DNA of 64,000 nucleotides from Pegea sp. RAD2-039 (GCA_034620365.1 JAQGEQ010000380.1:2976001-3040000); one strand, 5' to 3'; positions 11,030-34,045 are shown, counted from the stretch's first letter. Notes: generated by a model not told the origin, from the letters alone. Numbers and translations are program-made.

Positions 11030-11560
11030 TATTTATTTATTACAATAAATGCAAAGAAGGGTGCCTAAAGGAAGCACCTCTCGCTAACACACATTCTTAC
11101 AAATACCATCCATTTAGTTAGAAATATAGAAAGAAAAAGATGTAACACATGGCATTTTGGTAGTCCTCAGAGCATATTACAGTGAACAGTTCATAGAATA
11201 ATAGTAACATTAAAAAAAGGAAAAATTCACAGTTTAGAAATGACAGTGTTGGCAATATTATAACGGGTTAACTTCTGCATGAACAACGCGAGTGATTCTG
11301 ACATGAAAATGTCTTCTAGTTCCATGTACTAATTGTGCGGTATGAGAAAAAATTCGTTTCGATTAATGTACCTGGTGATATGAACTTTAAGTGTCGCTTG
11401 AGTTGTTATAACTTGAAGGAAGGATTAATAGAAAATAAATCATCAAATTAAAGGCCAATTAAATTGTGGATAATTTAAAAAATAAGAATTAAGTCGTATT
11501 TAATTCGTCGAATTTCCAAAGTATCTAAATTGAAGAAACTGAGACGATGTTTCTAACTAT
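11030..11560 (-). mobile_element. CR1/Jockey-like LINE, 3' part (copy B)
   Basis: Reverse complement of this region aligns along its length with the plus-strand copy at about 62665-63195. It covers the end of ORF2 (a FFSYRTIST-type motif with Trp and downstream basic residues) and the 3' UTR with its GAGAGGTGC block and AATAAATAA tail. It is 5'-truncated and decayed, as is usual for such LINEs. Confidence 0.75.
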
Positions 11561-11766
11561 GTAACTAAGTTTCCTTCATACAATATATTTATTTGTTTAT
11601 TTTAACACAATTTTTTAAATTGCCTTTTAAATGAATTTGATATAAATTCTGCTCCAATCTTACTTTTAAAAACGTTTATTTTCAAATAACTAAGGGTAAT
11701 TCCCTACTTAAAAAGTCTCATTAACGATTAACAGATGATAGCTTATCAAACTTTAGCTTTGCTGCA

Positions 11767-11775
11767 TATATAAAG
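11767..11775 (+). promoter_or_regulatory. TATA box of the monoamine oxidase gene
   Basis: TATATAAAG lies 43 nt before the MAO start codon. With the usual 25-30 nt to the start of transcription, the 5' UTR would be about 15-20 nt. This is inferred from spacing only. Confidence 0.45.
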
Positions 11776-11817
11776 CGAAGTAAAAAATGATGCGATTAGA
11801 GATAAAGAAAAAATCTA

Positions 11818-14800
11818 ATGAATAGTTCAAACGAAGTAGTTTATACGGATGTTATCATAGTTGGTGGTGGCTTATCTGGGCTTAGTGCTGCCTATGAACT
11901 GCATAAGAGAAATAATGGAAAATTGAAATTGGATGTTTTAGAAGCAAAAGGTCTTAACTAAATTTAAATAAACATTAGATTATATTTGATGCTACTGCGT
12001 TGACTTAAATTCTGAATATTTAATAAAATAACTTTTTAAAAACTGTTTTTAAATCATAGAAGGTTGTTTTACAGAAATTTAAACTATAAACTAAATGTTT
12101 GTTGCAAGATATATTAGAACCTCATAACATATTAATATCAATAATTTTAATAGTTAATATTTACATAATGTTTAATGAATAGTTACTAAAGTAGGTAACA
12201 ATATCTAAAATGTATATTTGAATGTTAACCATTTCTACCATAATTAATTGCTTTAACAAGATGATTAACAGATGAACTAATTTCACAAATTAACATTCAG
12301 AAAGAATTGGTGGTCGTCTTGTCAATGCCCAGTTACCTGCAGCATCTGGCCAAGATTATTGGGACCTTGGTGGTCAATGGGTTAGCAGGTGAGTCTATAG
12401 ATTAAAAGTTTAATTTTTGTTTGAATTTTCAACAAAGATTACTTTCATGATGAGCTACTTTTTTGTAAAATCTTTTCAACAAAATTGCTCACATTGTAAT
12501 TTTAAAAGTTCTCAGAAGCAAGTGATGGAGTTATTGAGAGAAATGGAGATGAATGTGTTTGAACAATACACTGATGATAAAAATCTTGTCTACCTTAATC
12601 ACCCTGCATCAGTTTATGAATATCAAGGTCTTATTCCTCCTATTGGTTGGATTAATCTCATTAACTACCTGTTTGTTGACAGAAAGGCAAGTTTTTAAAG
12701 ATATTCAGTATGCTATTAAACTTCATATGAAATATAATTTGTTTTTTACAGATTTAGTTTGAATTTTTATTTTTTGAAATCAAAATATTTTTCTGATTTA
12801 AGATGATACTTATTTTAAACAATTTGTTTTTGACTAGTGTGTTATCAGATTAACAGTAGTCTACAAACTTTCAGAATCTAATCTGCTATCATTTGTAGAC
12901 TTGTCTGTTTTATAAACAAATTTTACTTTAAAATATCCGTTATCATTCTAGATAATTGTAAAATTGAATAGAAATCAATTTGTAGATTTTATATTTTTTG
13001 AATAGTTAATAATCAAATATTTCTAAAAGTATACTTACAAATGTAGCAACATTTAATCTTTTTTTTTTTATGAATGATACATCAAATGTAAGATTCTTAT
13101 TTTATTGATCTTGTTTTTGTTTTCATATCTGTTGATTTTTGTCAAAATCCTAAAAAGATATTTTATTATTTATTTAATGTTTATGTTGTGATGATTTATT
13201 TTAGTTTTTTAAGAATAATTGAAAGTGAACTTTGACTTTTAATCTAGTTTCTTGACACAGATCCATCGTTTGCTGAAACAAGTTTCAACTGATAAAATAT
13301 CAAGATCCAAGACCCTTCTAGATTTAGATGCAATGACTTTACAAACATTTGCAGATAAAAATTCATATTTCTCTGGTGAGATTATACAAAAATCTTGCTG
13401 TGTTCCTCAAATGTTATGTAGATATCATCATTTTGATGATTTGATAATCTTTTAACTAGTTTTATAGAAGTATTTTTTTGGGTTTAAGTTGATGTAATGC
13501 ATTTTCTTTAATTTGCTCACAGCAGCGAATAATTCTCACTATTTGTTTCCAATAAAAAGAAATGTCTCAAAGTTTATTGCACCATTGTTTTGAAAAAACT
13601 AAAATTTCATGCAATCTGTTTTGGCATGTGCACAACTATATAGAAAACGTTTTTGTTATTTTCAGATATTAGTGCATTACTTGCCTGCATGACAAGAGTA
13701 GTGTTTGGTTGTGAACCATCTCAAGTGTCTTTATTGTATTTTTTATATGTTAGTTCATCCGCAAATGGAGTAAACAAGTTATTGGATACAACCGAAGGCT
13801 CTGCCCAAGAATATAGAATCAAAGTAAAAAATGAATAATTTTCCAAATAATAATCAGTGATTTGTAAAAAAAGATCTTTTATGTTGTATTAGGAAACTGC
13901 AGCTGAGCTACCTCAAAGGTTGGCTAATTTTATTGGAATGCAAAATGTTCATTTAAATTCACCAGTTTGTTTAATTGATCAGGTTTAAAGCAAATATTTG
14001 ATTACAAGTCTAAACCTGCTTCAACTAAAGATTTATTTTAGAAACATAACGAATTTGTGGAAGTTAAAACATTCGATGGAAAAGTTTGGCGTTGTAGACA
14101 TGTCATTATCGCGGTTCCTCCTCAAATGATCACTAACATCACATTTGATCCTCCTCTACCTAATAGCAAGCAGCAGTTGAATAGGCGAATGTTGATGGGT
14201 CATTTAATTAAGTTTGTTGCAACTTATAAAAGGTGTTTTTGGAAAGTGAGTGTCTGATTAGTTCCTACAATCTACTTTTGACGACGGAGATTTGATTTCA
14301 GAGTAATTTCCATTCCGGTGAATCTACAGTGATTGTTGATAATTACAAAGATTTTAAGAAAACATTTTGTTGTACTTTTGATGCTACAACGCACAACGAA
14401 AACCCGGCGATTGTTGGTTTTATCGGGGGACAAAACGCGACTTATTGGTCTACAAAAAAGGTCTGAAAAGTGGTACTATTGTTACTTCGATATCAAAACA
14501 CAAAAAAATTTATCAATTTTGTAAATAGAAGTTGTTGTCTGTAGATGAAAGAGCGACAAAAGGCAGTAATTTCTCAACTTGTGGAATTATTTGGGATTGA
14601 AGCTAGCTTAGAACTAATCCACTATCAAGACCTAGACTGGTCAACTGAGGATTATGTAGGCGGGTGTCCAGTTGGTGTGGGTCAGCCAGGCACCTTCTCA
14701 TATTTTCATGATGAATTAAAAAAACCTTTTATCAGGTGAAAGTTTATCTAAATAGTTTCAATTCAAAAAATATCGTTTTGTTGAATTAAACGAAATCAAC

Positions 14801-15610
14801 AATAAGTATGTTTGATCAATTAATAATTAATTTGTCATAAATGCTTAAACATTTGACTAATATATACAACTAGGTTTTAATTGAGTTGGTCTAATAGCAT
14901 GTCGACATCTTATATTCGGTGAATCATCAAATATTAATGATCAATTAATCTTTTAAAAAAATTTCTGCATCATCATTTAGCGAGAAAAATATTTTTATTT
15001 CGATTCTTGCAAAATTATTTATGATGTAACAATCTTCAGTGTAATAACGGCAACTTTAGAATATTTTAATATAAAATAAACATAAACTTGTCTTTGATTA
15101 AACTGTAATGCTTGTATTTTTGTGAGAATAAATACAATTTCACTTAATAAAATGTCAATTAATGTTACTAACAAATCACTAACTGAGTCATTTTTTTATC
15201 CTTTTGAAAATATTGATGATGGAAATATCAGAACCTATTGGGCAGGCACAGAAACTTCTACAAAATGGACCGGTTATATGGAAGGGGCTGTAGATGCAGG
15301 AAAAAGATCTGCTTTGGAAGTTGACTTTGTCATGAAATCAAATAATGAAGTTCCAAAAAACGTTTCAAAAAAGTCAAATAATATCTCAGACGATGAACCA
15401 AAAAATACAAAACCAAAACCTTTCAAGAAAAAGTTTAATTTCATGAAAGTTGTAGCAACTTCTGCGTTTTTGGCAGGCCTCACTGTTTTTACTTATCGTC
15501 AATTGTGTCAACAAAGCTTCCCCGATAAATTAAAAGATGTTGAACGTGATATAACTAGTTTGTTGATCAGCATGAAAACTAAACTTCCTCATCTTAAATA
15601 TTTCAAGTGA
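11818..15610 (+). CDS. MAO: Flavin monoamine oxidase, mitochondrial-anchor type
   Basis: Ten exons (11818-11950, 12301-12388, 12509-12686, 13261-13375, 13666-13823, 13893-13982, 14042-14245, 14302-14460, 14545-14735, 15232-15610) give 564 residues in one frame. The N-terminus has the FAD dinucleotide fold ([16 protein letters not shown]). GGCPVG contains Cys416, which lines up with the Cys that binds FAD covalently in human MAO-A (Cys406). [19 protein letters not shown] is the conserved FAD-site C-terminal motif with the second aromatic-cage Tyr. A hydrophobic segment ([18 protein letters not shown]) near residue 510 fits the outer mitochondrial membrane anchor, followed by an unusually long basic tail. 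It oxidises amines to aldehydes with release of H2O2. The residue after Cys416 is Pro, where human MAO has the first cage Tyr. Intron 3 starts with GC rather than GT. Confidence 0.93.
12687..12692 (+). other. Non-canonical GC donor splice site in MAO intron 3
   Basis: Exon 3 ends GACAGAAAG and the intron begins GCAAGT. No GT donor keeps the frame into exon 4 at 13261, whereas GC-AG splicing does so in phase 0 and preserves alignment to MAO. GC-AG introns are a known minor class of U2-type introns. Confidence 0.6.
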
Positions 15611-15618
15611 TTTAATCG

Positions 15619-15624
15619 AATAAA
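15619..15624 (+). terminator. Polyadenylation signal of MAO
   Basis: AATAAA lies 9 nt after the MAO stop codon and is followed by a T-rich stretch. Confidence 0.5.
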
Positions 15625-16861
15625 AATCTATTTTTATTTTCTTCTGTTTTTCATGTCGATGGTTTATTCTGCATTTTTATCAAATTCATCATCATTTTTT
15701 AAGTTATTTAATTTTTTGTTTAAATTTGTCTCATATTTTATTTTAAGAATTTTTTTCGTAATTCTGCCTCCTATATCATCCATGAATTAACTTCAAAGTA
15801 TTTCTATTCTGTTCTTAAATATTAATAACTAAATTTCGTTTGATATTCAAGTTTTTATGATACAAAATATTTGAAAAAATAAAATACTTTTAAACTGATA
15901 ATTTTACCGAAAATACTAGAAGGAAAGTAAAACCTGTCAGGCAACTAAATTAGTTTTTAATTATTAGTTTAATTGTATTTTCAGAAAAACTAATTTGGAC
16001 GCTATGGTAAAAAAGTAAACTGCAAGATAATTGGAAATTTTGCTTAAATTAAAATAGTTTAAGATCACAGCTAAATGATAACAGTTTTTTTCCAAACAAG
16101 TTCTGTTCAAATCAACAAGGACTTCAAATAATTTAAAATTTTTCAATCTGAATGTAAAATATTGATTTAAAACATTTTAGTGAGTGGCTGCAGTTAAACT
16201 GAATGATAATTTTAAAACAAAAAAGTTACAAACACGAAACATAAGTTTACAAAATAAAAATAAATCAATACTGCTAAAACTTTATATTAGCTAAAACTTA
16301 GACGTCATAAATCCAAGAATTTATTATAGCTAAACAAATCGGAGTAAAATCAAATAAAGTTATTGGAAGAAGTGAAAACAGCTTGATAATATTCCTTATA
16401 AAATATTTATAAACTTTGCAGAGATACAAATTTGTCAGTGATACTTCAACAAAATACAACATTATATCGAATATAACGCAAAATAGAATTTGTTATTTTT
16501 CCCAGAAATTGATTCTTTCAAAGTTTTTCAATAATCTTGTATAGTATCAACACTTTTGTAGTCTGTGATGTCAGTATATGATATTTCTTATGAAAAAATT
16601 GATTTGTTTTCAGATGATATAACTCAAGTAAGAAATTTAAAATGATATTTTAGTAGAGACTGTTTAAAACTTGGAAATGTTCATGATTAAAACATGATTT
16701 CGAACAAAAAAATATGGCTAATTTAAAAACTTTACTTGACTTTGCCATTTAGATGATTTGGTAATAGTTAGACACGTCAATTAAAAACTATTTCTTGATT
16801 ATATTCAACTACTTTGTTTCTAATTCCATAATCAGTTTAACAGCTTCTTAGATCATTGAGA

Positions 16862-16869
16862 TATAAATA
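16862..16869 (+). promoter_or_regulatory. Possible TATA box of the GH9 cellulase gene
   Basis: TATAAATA lies about 90 nt before the start codon at 16961, a spacing that fits a short 5' UTR. TATA-like strings are common by chance in DNA this AT-rich. Confidence 0.3.
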
Positions 16870-16960
16870 TTTCTGCCACTTGCCTTAGGCTACAGTAACA
16901 TGTGTTCGTTGTATTTTGCAGTCAGTTTGATATTGTTAGTTGGTAGTAAGAAGAGAAGTA

Positions 16961-21438
<4,478 letters not shown>

Positions 21439-22518
21439 GATGATTTTTGTTTTCACATTTGCTGAGTTTTGAAAAGCATTACAGAATGTTCTAATGTTTG
21501 CAAAACTTATGTAACAAATATAAAACAAAAGATTTGCTTTGATACATCAATTTCGAATAGAAATTAACTTAAAAATTTTCTGTGGAAAATCTTAAAGTGT
21601 ATGATTTTAAAAAGTAAGGAGTTAGTCTTTAATAAAGTGATTCGCATAACAAATATGCTTGATATAACAGCAGACTAACGGTATTTATTATTACATTTCT
21701 TATTACCTCATCAAATATCAACTATAGATCAAATAAAAATTCATCAAGAACAAATATAAATGAGTGAGAGAAAGAATGAATAAAAGCTTATTTTCTTTTT
21801 CAATTGAAGTCTTTCCATTTTTTAAACATTTGTAAAAAGATAAGCAAATAAATAAAAATGTTATTTGAAATCTTAGCCAAACCAAAATTTTGATATTTAT
21901 ATTATAATATTTATATCTTTATTCGAAACTAAACAAACATGAGCTAAACAAATTGATAATATATTTATTTTTGACGAATGACTAAAATAATTCACCTCAA
22001 ATAAGCCTATTCAGAGTTTATGACCTTTCAAGTGATGTTAGTTATTACTAAAAGTGTTTTAGTTTAATATTTCAATTACTACATGTTTGAGTCATCAAAT
22101 TTGAAATTCCTTACACTTATGATTAGCTAAACACGATAACTTGATACTGTGTCATTGTGTTACAAATGAAGCATTAGTGTTTTATTTCTTCCTTCAGTTT
22201 TTTTAAATAATAACAAATGCTGATTTACAAAAAGAGTTTATTAGTTTATACCAAAATGTTTTAAGACTTGGCTGCATCATCAAAATTTATTTTTATAGAC
22301 ATATAAAAATCGAAACATTATCTGATGTGTTTAAAAATGCAGTGTTGACAATTCAGTAAATGACAATGATTACAAAACTATAAATCTAGCATTGAGTTTA
22401 CAAATATTGCTATTAAAATGTAAACAAATATAATAGAAAGCAGTGATTAGTTGATTTATAAGTTAGAAATTTGGTCAAAAGATATTAATTTTTTATGCAA
22501 AAAAAACAGAAGAGTTCT
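21439..22518. other. Convergent spacer between cellulase and dehydratase genes
   Basis: This is the shared 3' side of two convergent genes. It is AT-rich, with an AATAAA near 21630. No coding or repeat signal is seen. Confidence 0.55.
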
Positions 22519-25300
22519 TTAAACAATACTCAACCATTGAATATCGTTATTAAAATTTTCATAAAGTTTTTGGTGTAGAGCAGCAGACTGGTTTTTGCTT
22601 GTACATTCAACTGTGCAAGTAACGGTAGTCTTGTAGACTACACCAGTAAGTCTTGCTCTGTCATGGATTAAGTCTCGAATGCTGAAAAAAAATAATGAAG
22701 AAAAATCGAAACAGAAAATCTTAAGACAATCTTGATCTAATTACCTGACATTCTCCTTTTTCAAAACCGTTAAAAGGGACATCAAACCTCCACAGCGGTC
22801 ACTAATCAAACAACGAAATCTACACAATCGGCCATCCATCCATAAACCTCTATCGATGACTTTATTTAAAGTTAAAGCATCAATATTTCCACCACACAGG
22901 ATACAAGCCACCCTAAAGTCAATAATTTAGTATTTGGTATTTTGAAAAGTAATTTTTGTAAACTTACTTCTTTCCCTTCAGCTCAGGCAAACTTCCAGAT
23001 AATATAGCAGCAAGCCCAGTTGCCCCAGCGCCCTCAACCACAGCTTTTTCATATTCCAACAGCTTCAAAATTGCCAATGAAATGAAATCTTCATTAACAG
23101 TCACCACTTTTTCAATTTGACTATTGGCCGTAGCAAATGCATTTACACCAACCTATAATTTAAACGAGAGTTTTGTAAAATATCTTAGACTCTAACTCTG
23201 TGGTAAACAAAGTAGTCACAAACGAGTACAAGTATCTTTGTAATTAGTTGCATCTTACTGTTTATTGTGTCTTCAAATATTAGAATAGCTTATAGATGAA
23301 AAGGTGCCTTAAATAAAGAGACTTCTTACTTTGATGACGCTCAGACCATCAGCAATCGAGTTCTTGGCTCCTTCTTTAGATGTCGAACATTTAACAGGTA
23401 CTCCTCTTTGAACAGCAGTTGACCAAGATGGACATCGAGATGATTCAACTCCCTTAAAAGCAAATATAAAAATACAATTTTCTTATTCAAAAATTTAACA
23501 TATTTCAAGTTGTTTGTTTATCAACTTGGGGAGTTTTTCAATTTTCTGTAAGTATTGTTTTGAAAATTAGAGATAATATCAAACACTTACAATTATCTTG
23601 ATGTGAGGTTTAACTTCTTTGACAGCAGCAATAACTCCAGCAATTAGTCCACCACCACCAATTGGTACTATGATGTAGTCCAAGTCATCAACTTGCTCAA
23701 CCATTTCTAGTCCTAAAGTCCCTTGCCCCGCAATAACATCAGGATGATCATAACTGAATTTTATCATCTCAATTAGAAATTTATATTAAAAAATTCCAAG
23801 ATTTATTCCAACAAAATATAATTTAGTTCAGAAATTTAATTATTTTTATTTTCACTTTGGAAATGTAACTATGACATCTCACCCATTAATGTATACTATA
23901 TTGTCTTGTTTGCTTTTTTCCATAGCTACAGATTTAGCGGCATCGAAATGGTTTCCAGACAGAATTACTTCAGCTTTTAACTTTTTACAGCTATTAACCT
24001 ACAAACGACGTTTTTTGATAAAATATAAAAACTTTGGACTTGTTTTTCACACTGAATTTTATAAATGAAACTATTCTTATTTAAAGGTTTTATTTTATCA
24101 AAATTTACAAAAGGTTTTGTTTACTTTATCCTAAGATGAAAAAATATATATTAGAATAAAATTTTCCTAAAAATCATTTTACGTAAAGATGTCACCTTAA
24201 TAGTTGGGGCTTGTTCTGGCATCACTACAGTTACTGGAATTCCTAACTCTCTGCCCTGATAAGCCATTGCTTGAGCGTGGTTTCCAGCTGAAGCTGCAAT
24301 AACTCCTTTCTTTTTCGACTCATTCGAAAGCTTTAAAAGTGCGTTAGCAGCGCCTCTATCTTTGAAACTAAATTGAATAAAAGTTAAAAATGAACTTATT
24401 GAAATAATATTTCAAAAGTCTTCGTATAAAGCTTGAAATTACTAGTAGCATTTGTTTATAACAAGTATTGATATTTCCAAATAAGCTTATGAACTATTGA
24501 AGTTACAAAAACTTTCAGTCTTCAATTGAATTGAAGTTTGAACAAAAAAGTTTTTCAAAAATAATTTATAGAAGAATTAACAATTAAACAGTTTTATTGA
24601 AAGTTTGAATTTAAAGCGATGTTTGCATTCAAAATATGATTTAAAAGGTTATTTATAAATAATGGGCAACAATATTTTTGTTTTTGATTTTAAAATCTTT
24701 TAAAGCTAAAAACAAATACAACGATGTCAAAAATAGGTGTGTCTGTTAATAGCGCTATGATTGGTTAAAAAAAGAGGCACAATTACATACTCAATTCTTA
24801 CTGGCTTACAAAAGCTGGAATGTAATGAGAAATAGCTTGCTAATTTTGATGAAATAAAACAGTAAAAATATATGATTATTTGTTCAAAAATATAAAACAA
24901 CTATAAAAACCTTGCTGTATATTGCATGTATTCTTTTTTGAAGAATAAATCCATCCCAATATCGTCAGATAAACGGCTTTTCTGTGAAACATTTAATAAT
25001 TAATGAGTGACTTTGAAAAAAAAGGTAACAAACTTAGTGTAAATCTAATAGACAGAAACTAAAGGTTTTTTACATGAGTAAATTTTACTTTATAAATTTA
25101 AGTAAAAGTAATCTTACTGTTAACGGAGTTTTTATAATTCTTTCTTTGATTCGGACACTAGCTTCTAAGACATTTTGGTAATCAACCACTTTCGGATGGT
25201 TTGGATCACAGTACTGATCTAGCATTTCCTCTTCGGGAGTAATATCAACGTTTTCAGCCCTTAAAAATGACCAGCAAATTAAAACCAATGTAAGGTACAA
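22519..25300 (-). CDS. PLP-dependent threonine/serine dehydratase-like enzyme
   Basis: Nine exons on the minus strand: 25300-25118, 24981-24911, 24367-24196, 23998-23883, 23753-23591, 23452-23330, 23152-22968, 22912-22745, 22681-22519, one frame of 447 residues. Fold-type II PLP landmarks: [10 protein letters not shown] with Lys87 as the Schiff-base lysine, [21 protein letters not shown], the phosphate-binding GGGGL, and CGGN near the C-terminal end of the catalytic domain. The last about 90 residues ([17 protein letters not shown] and on) look like a small ACT-like regulatory domain, as in catabolic threonine dehydratase (TdcB type) rather than serine racemase. It should deaminate L-threonine or L-serine to 2-oxo acids. 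The chosen start opens with a hydrophobic stretch ([17 protein letters not shown]) just before the conserved YCDPNHPKV region. That stretch may be a leader or may be intron/UTR misread as protein, because an AG at 25260-25261 could be an acceptor. Confidence 0.85.
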
Positions 25301-26869
25301 TTACAAACTAGCCTACTAATGATGTTTCATTATACGTTTATGTACATCATGACTAAACGCAGTATTAATTAAACAGTTTTTCTTTTACAATTTTTAATTT
25401 TAGTAACACATTTATAACATCGTGAGAATACAAACCAGTAGTTTAAATATCTAAAATTAGATTAGAAAGATCTTGAAATGATCTTGAAAGTAAGAATTTT
25501 ATATAATATAAAATTAAATACTAATTTAATTAATATTTTATAAAATTAAAACTAAGAATAATGATGTAATAATTAGTATTAATAATACTTTAAATAAATG
25601 TTATAAAACATTACAGCTAAAACTAGTTAAAACTATGAAACAAGTTTTAACTAGTAATTAAGTAAACAACAAAGATTTCTTACTGGGCTGGCATGGCTCT
25701 TCAATTTCACAAGTCAAAACTTCTGCTTCTATTATAAACATATATTTTTCTCGAAACTGCTTTGAACTGTCTTTTATAGCTAAAAATATGAATGAAAAAA
25801 GAAAAAACTTCGGCCACCATGTGGTGAATATATGTAGCTTATATCATGAATATCTTGAAGTTGAAATAAATCTAATTAATAATAAAAGTAAGTACTAATA
25901 GATAATTTTACTATAAAATTAAAAGAAAAATCTGTTTTTTTTTTAAATTCAAACCTTTTTTTAGAAGTATTAAAATCTTAAAACACAAAAGATTGGAATA
26001 AATATTTTGGTGATTGTTTTATTAATATACTAAAACTTTACTAAAGAAAGTGATACCTTTCTAAAAATATTATTTCCCCAAAATGTTATCATAAGAAATA
26101 TTTTTTAAACAAAATTCATAACATCGACAAATCAATCTCATAAGCTTGTTTTATAAAAAAGTTAAAGATTATTTTTTTAACAATGTACTTTCAAAAGAAA
26201 TTTGTTTTTTGTGTGATCATTGCATACTTTGAAACCTAAACACAAATAACAAGTAGTTAAACCAAATTTATATTTTCAGAAATGCTTTGAGCAGTTACTA
26301 AGATTTTCAGTTCATGAAATTTTGTTAAAAATTTTGATTCAGGTAACCTCTGATTTAATGAGTAATACATAATACTAGCAGCTTCATTATTTTTATTTTT
26401 TGCCCTTATGTCGTGTTTAACCGCTTTCAAAAACCTCTCTGCTCATATTGTTAATTTGATCGCTTCAAGAGTTGTATGATTTGTCATCCGAATCTATGCG
26501 TTGAATAAAATAAATAAGCCAACAAACATCTTTAGAACAATTGGTCTGCTGCTATGTTACATGAAGTAACCTGAATTTTTGTTCCAATTATCAAACATAT
26601 CTAATTATCAATGAAACAAGTTAGATGTAATAAGATCACAGAGTATGAATTTCATCTAATTCTTAACACACTAATAAAACTTAGATAAATTGACAGATTT
26701 TGATTAAATTGTTTTATGAAATTTACAAATTGCTTATCATATTTTTCTATCAGATACAATATCAAAAACGAATTTCTACTTCAAAGATATTATCATTGAC
26801 TCAAAAAATATTGTTCAGGATATTTCATCACGTGATCAATTTGCAGTGAATATGCAAATGAAGATGGGA
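25301..26869. other. Spacer between dehydratase and EFTUD2 genes
   Basis: AT-rich sequence between two genes on the same strand. A possible 5' exon lies at 25741-25684 on the minus strand (ATG, open frame, GTAAGA donor), but its phase does not match the acceptor at 25260, so I do not join it. Nothing else is supported. Confidence 0.5.
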
Positions 26870-32185
<5,316 letters not shown>

Positions 32186-33359
32186 AATTATTTGAGTCAC
32201 AACAAAAGTATTTATACTCAAAAATTAAATCCTGCAATAAAAAAATGTGAAATGATATTACTTGAATAAACAAGATATAAAAAAAATCTAAACATTTTCA
32301 AATAGCTACTTAAATTATTTTTGACATAGAAAGTAAAATAATTTTCTGTCAGTTTTGATCTAAAAATACTTGTTACTATAATTGAATCAAAAGATAATAA
32401 TTTGCTAATGTAAAGAATTAAATAATAAAATGATTAACAATTATTTTTAATAAATGAATCTTACTAAGAAATTTAATCAGAAAAAATGATATTTAGTTAT
32501 GCTACTTTCAGTTACTACATTGAAGATAATCAATAAAAATATTTTTGTTTAAGTGGAGTATAATTTTCCCAATAGTGATTAATCTTAAGTTTTAGTAATT
32601 AATATAGAAAGTTTAGATTTTTAAAATTTTAAAGACTAACAGTAACACAGCGATGGCAAGGCTATCTACCGCGTTTTAAAAATATTACTGACAAATCTGT
32701 TCTTTATAAAAAAAAATTGTTTAAAATTACACTTGAAGAATTTCTGAAACTTTTCAGAGATATAAAATCTTACATTTTTCAATAATAGATAAAAATTTAA
32801 CTGAAACGTGACTTGGTAAAAGCATATCCAAATAGACTTTAAATACATCTTAAAAATGAATTGAAGTATACCTTTGAAATTCAGATATAATTCATAATTA
32901 TAATTTTAAATTATTAATTACTATTATTATATATTATAATAGTATTATTTTAATTTAAATTACCAATTATAAAAAATATCTAAAAACTAAGACGAAAACT
33001 AAGCTACTATTGGCAAAGATTTTTAAAGTGACCATACCAAAAAGTGTAACTCAATATATATTTTTAAATTTTATTTTGATTATGTAAAAGTCCATTTTTT
33101 ATTATCTCTTGAAACAGATGTTTGCAAATATGTTCAATTATTTTAGAATCCTTATAGTTTAAAGATTACTGCAAAAATATTTTATTATTGTCTTTATCAA
33201 CCGTTTGTAGTATATTGTTGGTGAAACAAATCTATTTAGTGACTAGTTAAAAAAAGTAAACTTGTATAAGTAGGAAAGAAATTTAAAAGCTATATTTTTG
33301 CACTATGGTAGGTTAAAAAATAATGAACTGTTTTATAAAAGCTTTCTCTAAATTCTGAT
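32186..33359. other. AT-rich spacer upstream of EFTUD2
   Basis: Holds the EFTUD2 5' flank. No clear TATA box, repeat or gene is seen. Confidence 0.5.
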
Positions 33360-34045
33360 TTCTTTAATAGACAGACCTAGCCATAGTGGTTTTTAGAGCT
33401 GACAGAGTTTTATTATTAATTTAAAATTTTAAAATTCCCCAATGTCGGGCCATTAAACCCTTAGGTATCTTCATCTCTCACGTTTTAAAATGGACTGACC
33501 ATGTAACTTACTAGTTCAGAATAGGCTCATCTGCTTCATGTAAATTTTCAAATATTTTAAGACCAGAAATATTTTGACACTCTTTAAACTTTTCACTACT
33601 TTTATCAGTTCCAAATTAGAGTTTAGCTTTTCCTTATGGAGCTTTCACCTTGAACAATATTTAATAAAGCTTCAATTCAAAGATAATTTATTGGGAAAGC
33701 AATCCTTAAAATTGACATAATCCTTTTCGTCATACAAAGATCGTTTTTTAAAGCCTAATATAAAATCCTGGCAATATTGACGTTTTTTTTCTGACCTTGT
33801 ACTACTATTAAGAATTAGTAATGGCTTCTGTCATCTTAAAATAAATGAATTCTCTAAACATCTTTCATTCACCCTTAAGGACTCGTCATTTAAAATTAAT
33901 CCACTCAAAAAATTTGATAAGGCCTAATTGAGTAATATCTGTTTCAATAGGGTAACCAGGTTTGAAATTTCCTCTCCGATTCCAAAATCTTTCATCTCTT
34001 TTAAAAATTCTGTTTAAAAGATTAAAGTGATTTCCTTTCCAAGTG
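33360..34045 (+). mobile_element. Old LINE (CR1/Jockey-like) ORF2 remnant
   Basis: In plus-strand frames, about 33450-33520 gives KPLGIFISHVLKWTDHV, like the LGV-LKW-H block near the end of LINE reverse transcriptase. Then 33600-33660 gives KLEFSFSLWSF, matching the usual RPKLEYASQVW block, and 33960-34010 gives FNRVTRFEISSPIPKSFISF, like the RV-WN-LP ending. The order is right for one element. It is heavily decayed, with several stops and shifts, and older than the copies at 11 kb and 62.5 kb. Confidence 0.5.

Larger units (their letters stand above)
15611..16960. other. Spacer between MAO and cellulase genes
   Basis: It contains the MAO 3' UTR with AATAAA at 15619-15624, then AT-rich sequence without a supported gene. 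Close to the cellulase start there is a TATAAATA (16862-16869) and a TTTTGCAG at about 16913-16920 that may be a 5' UTR splice acceptor. Confidence 0.55.

Noticed and set aside
25684-25741. First coding exon of the dehydratase-like gene
   Set aside because: Good ATG and donor, but the phase does not match the only nearby acceptor.
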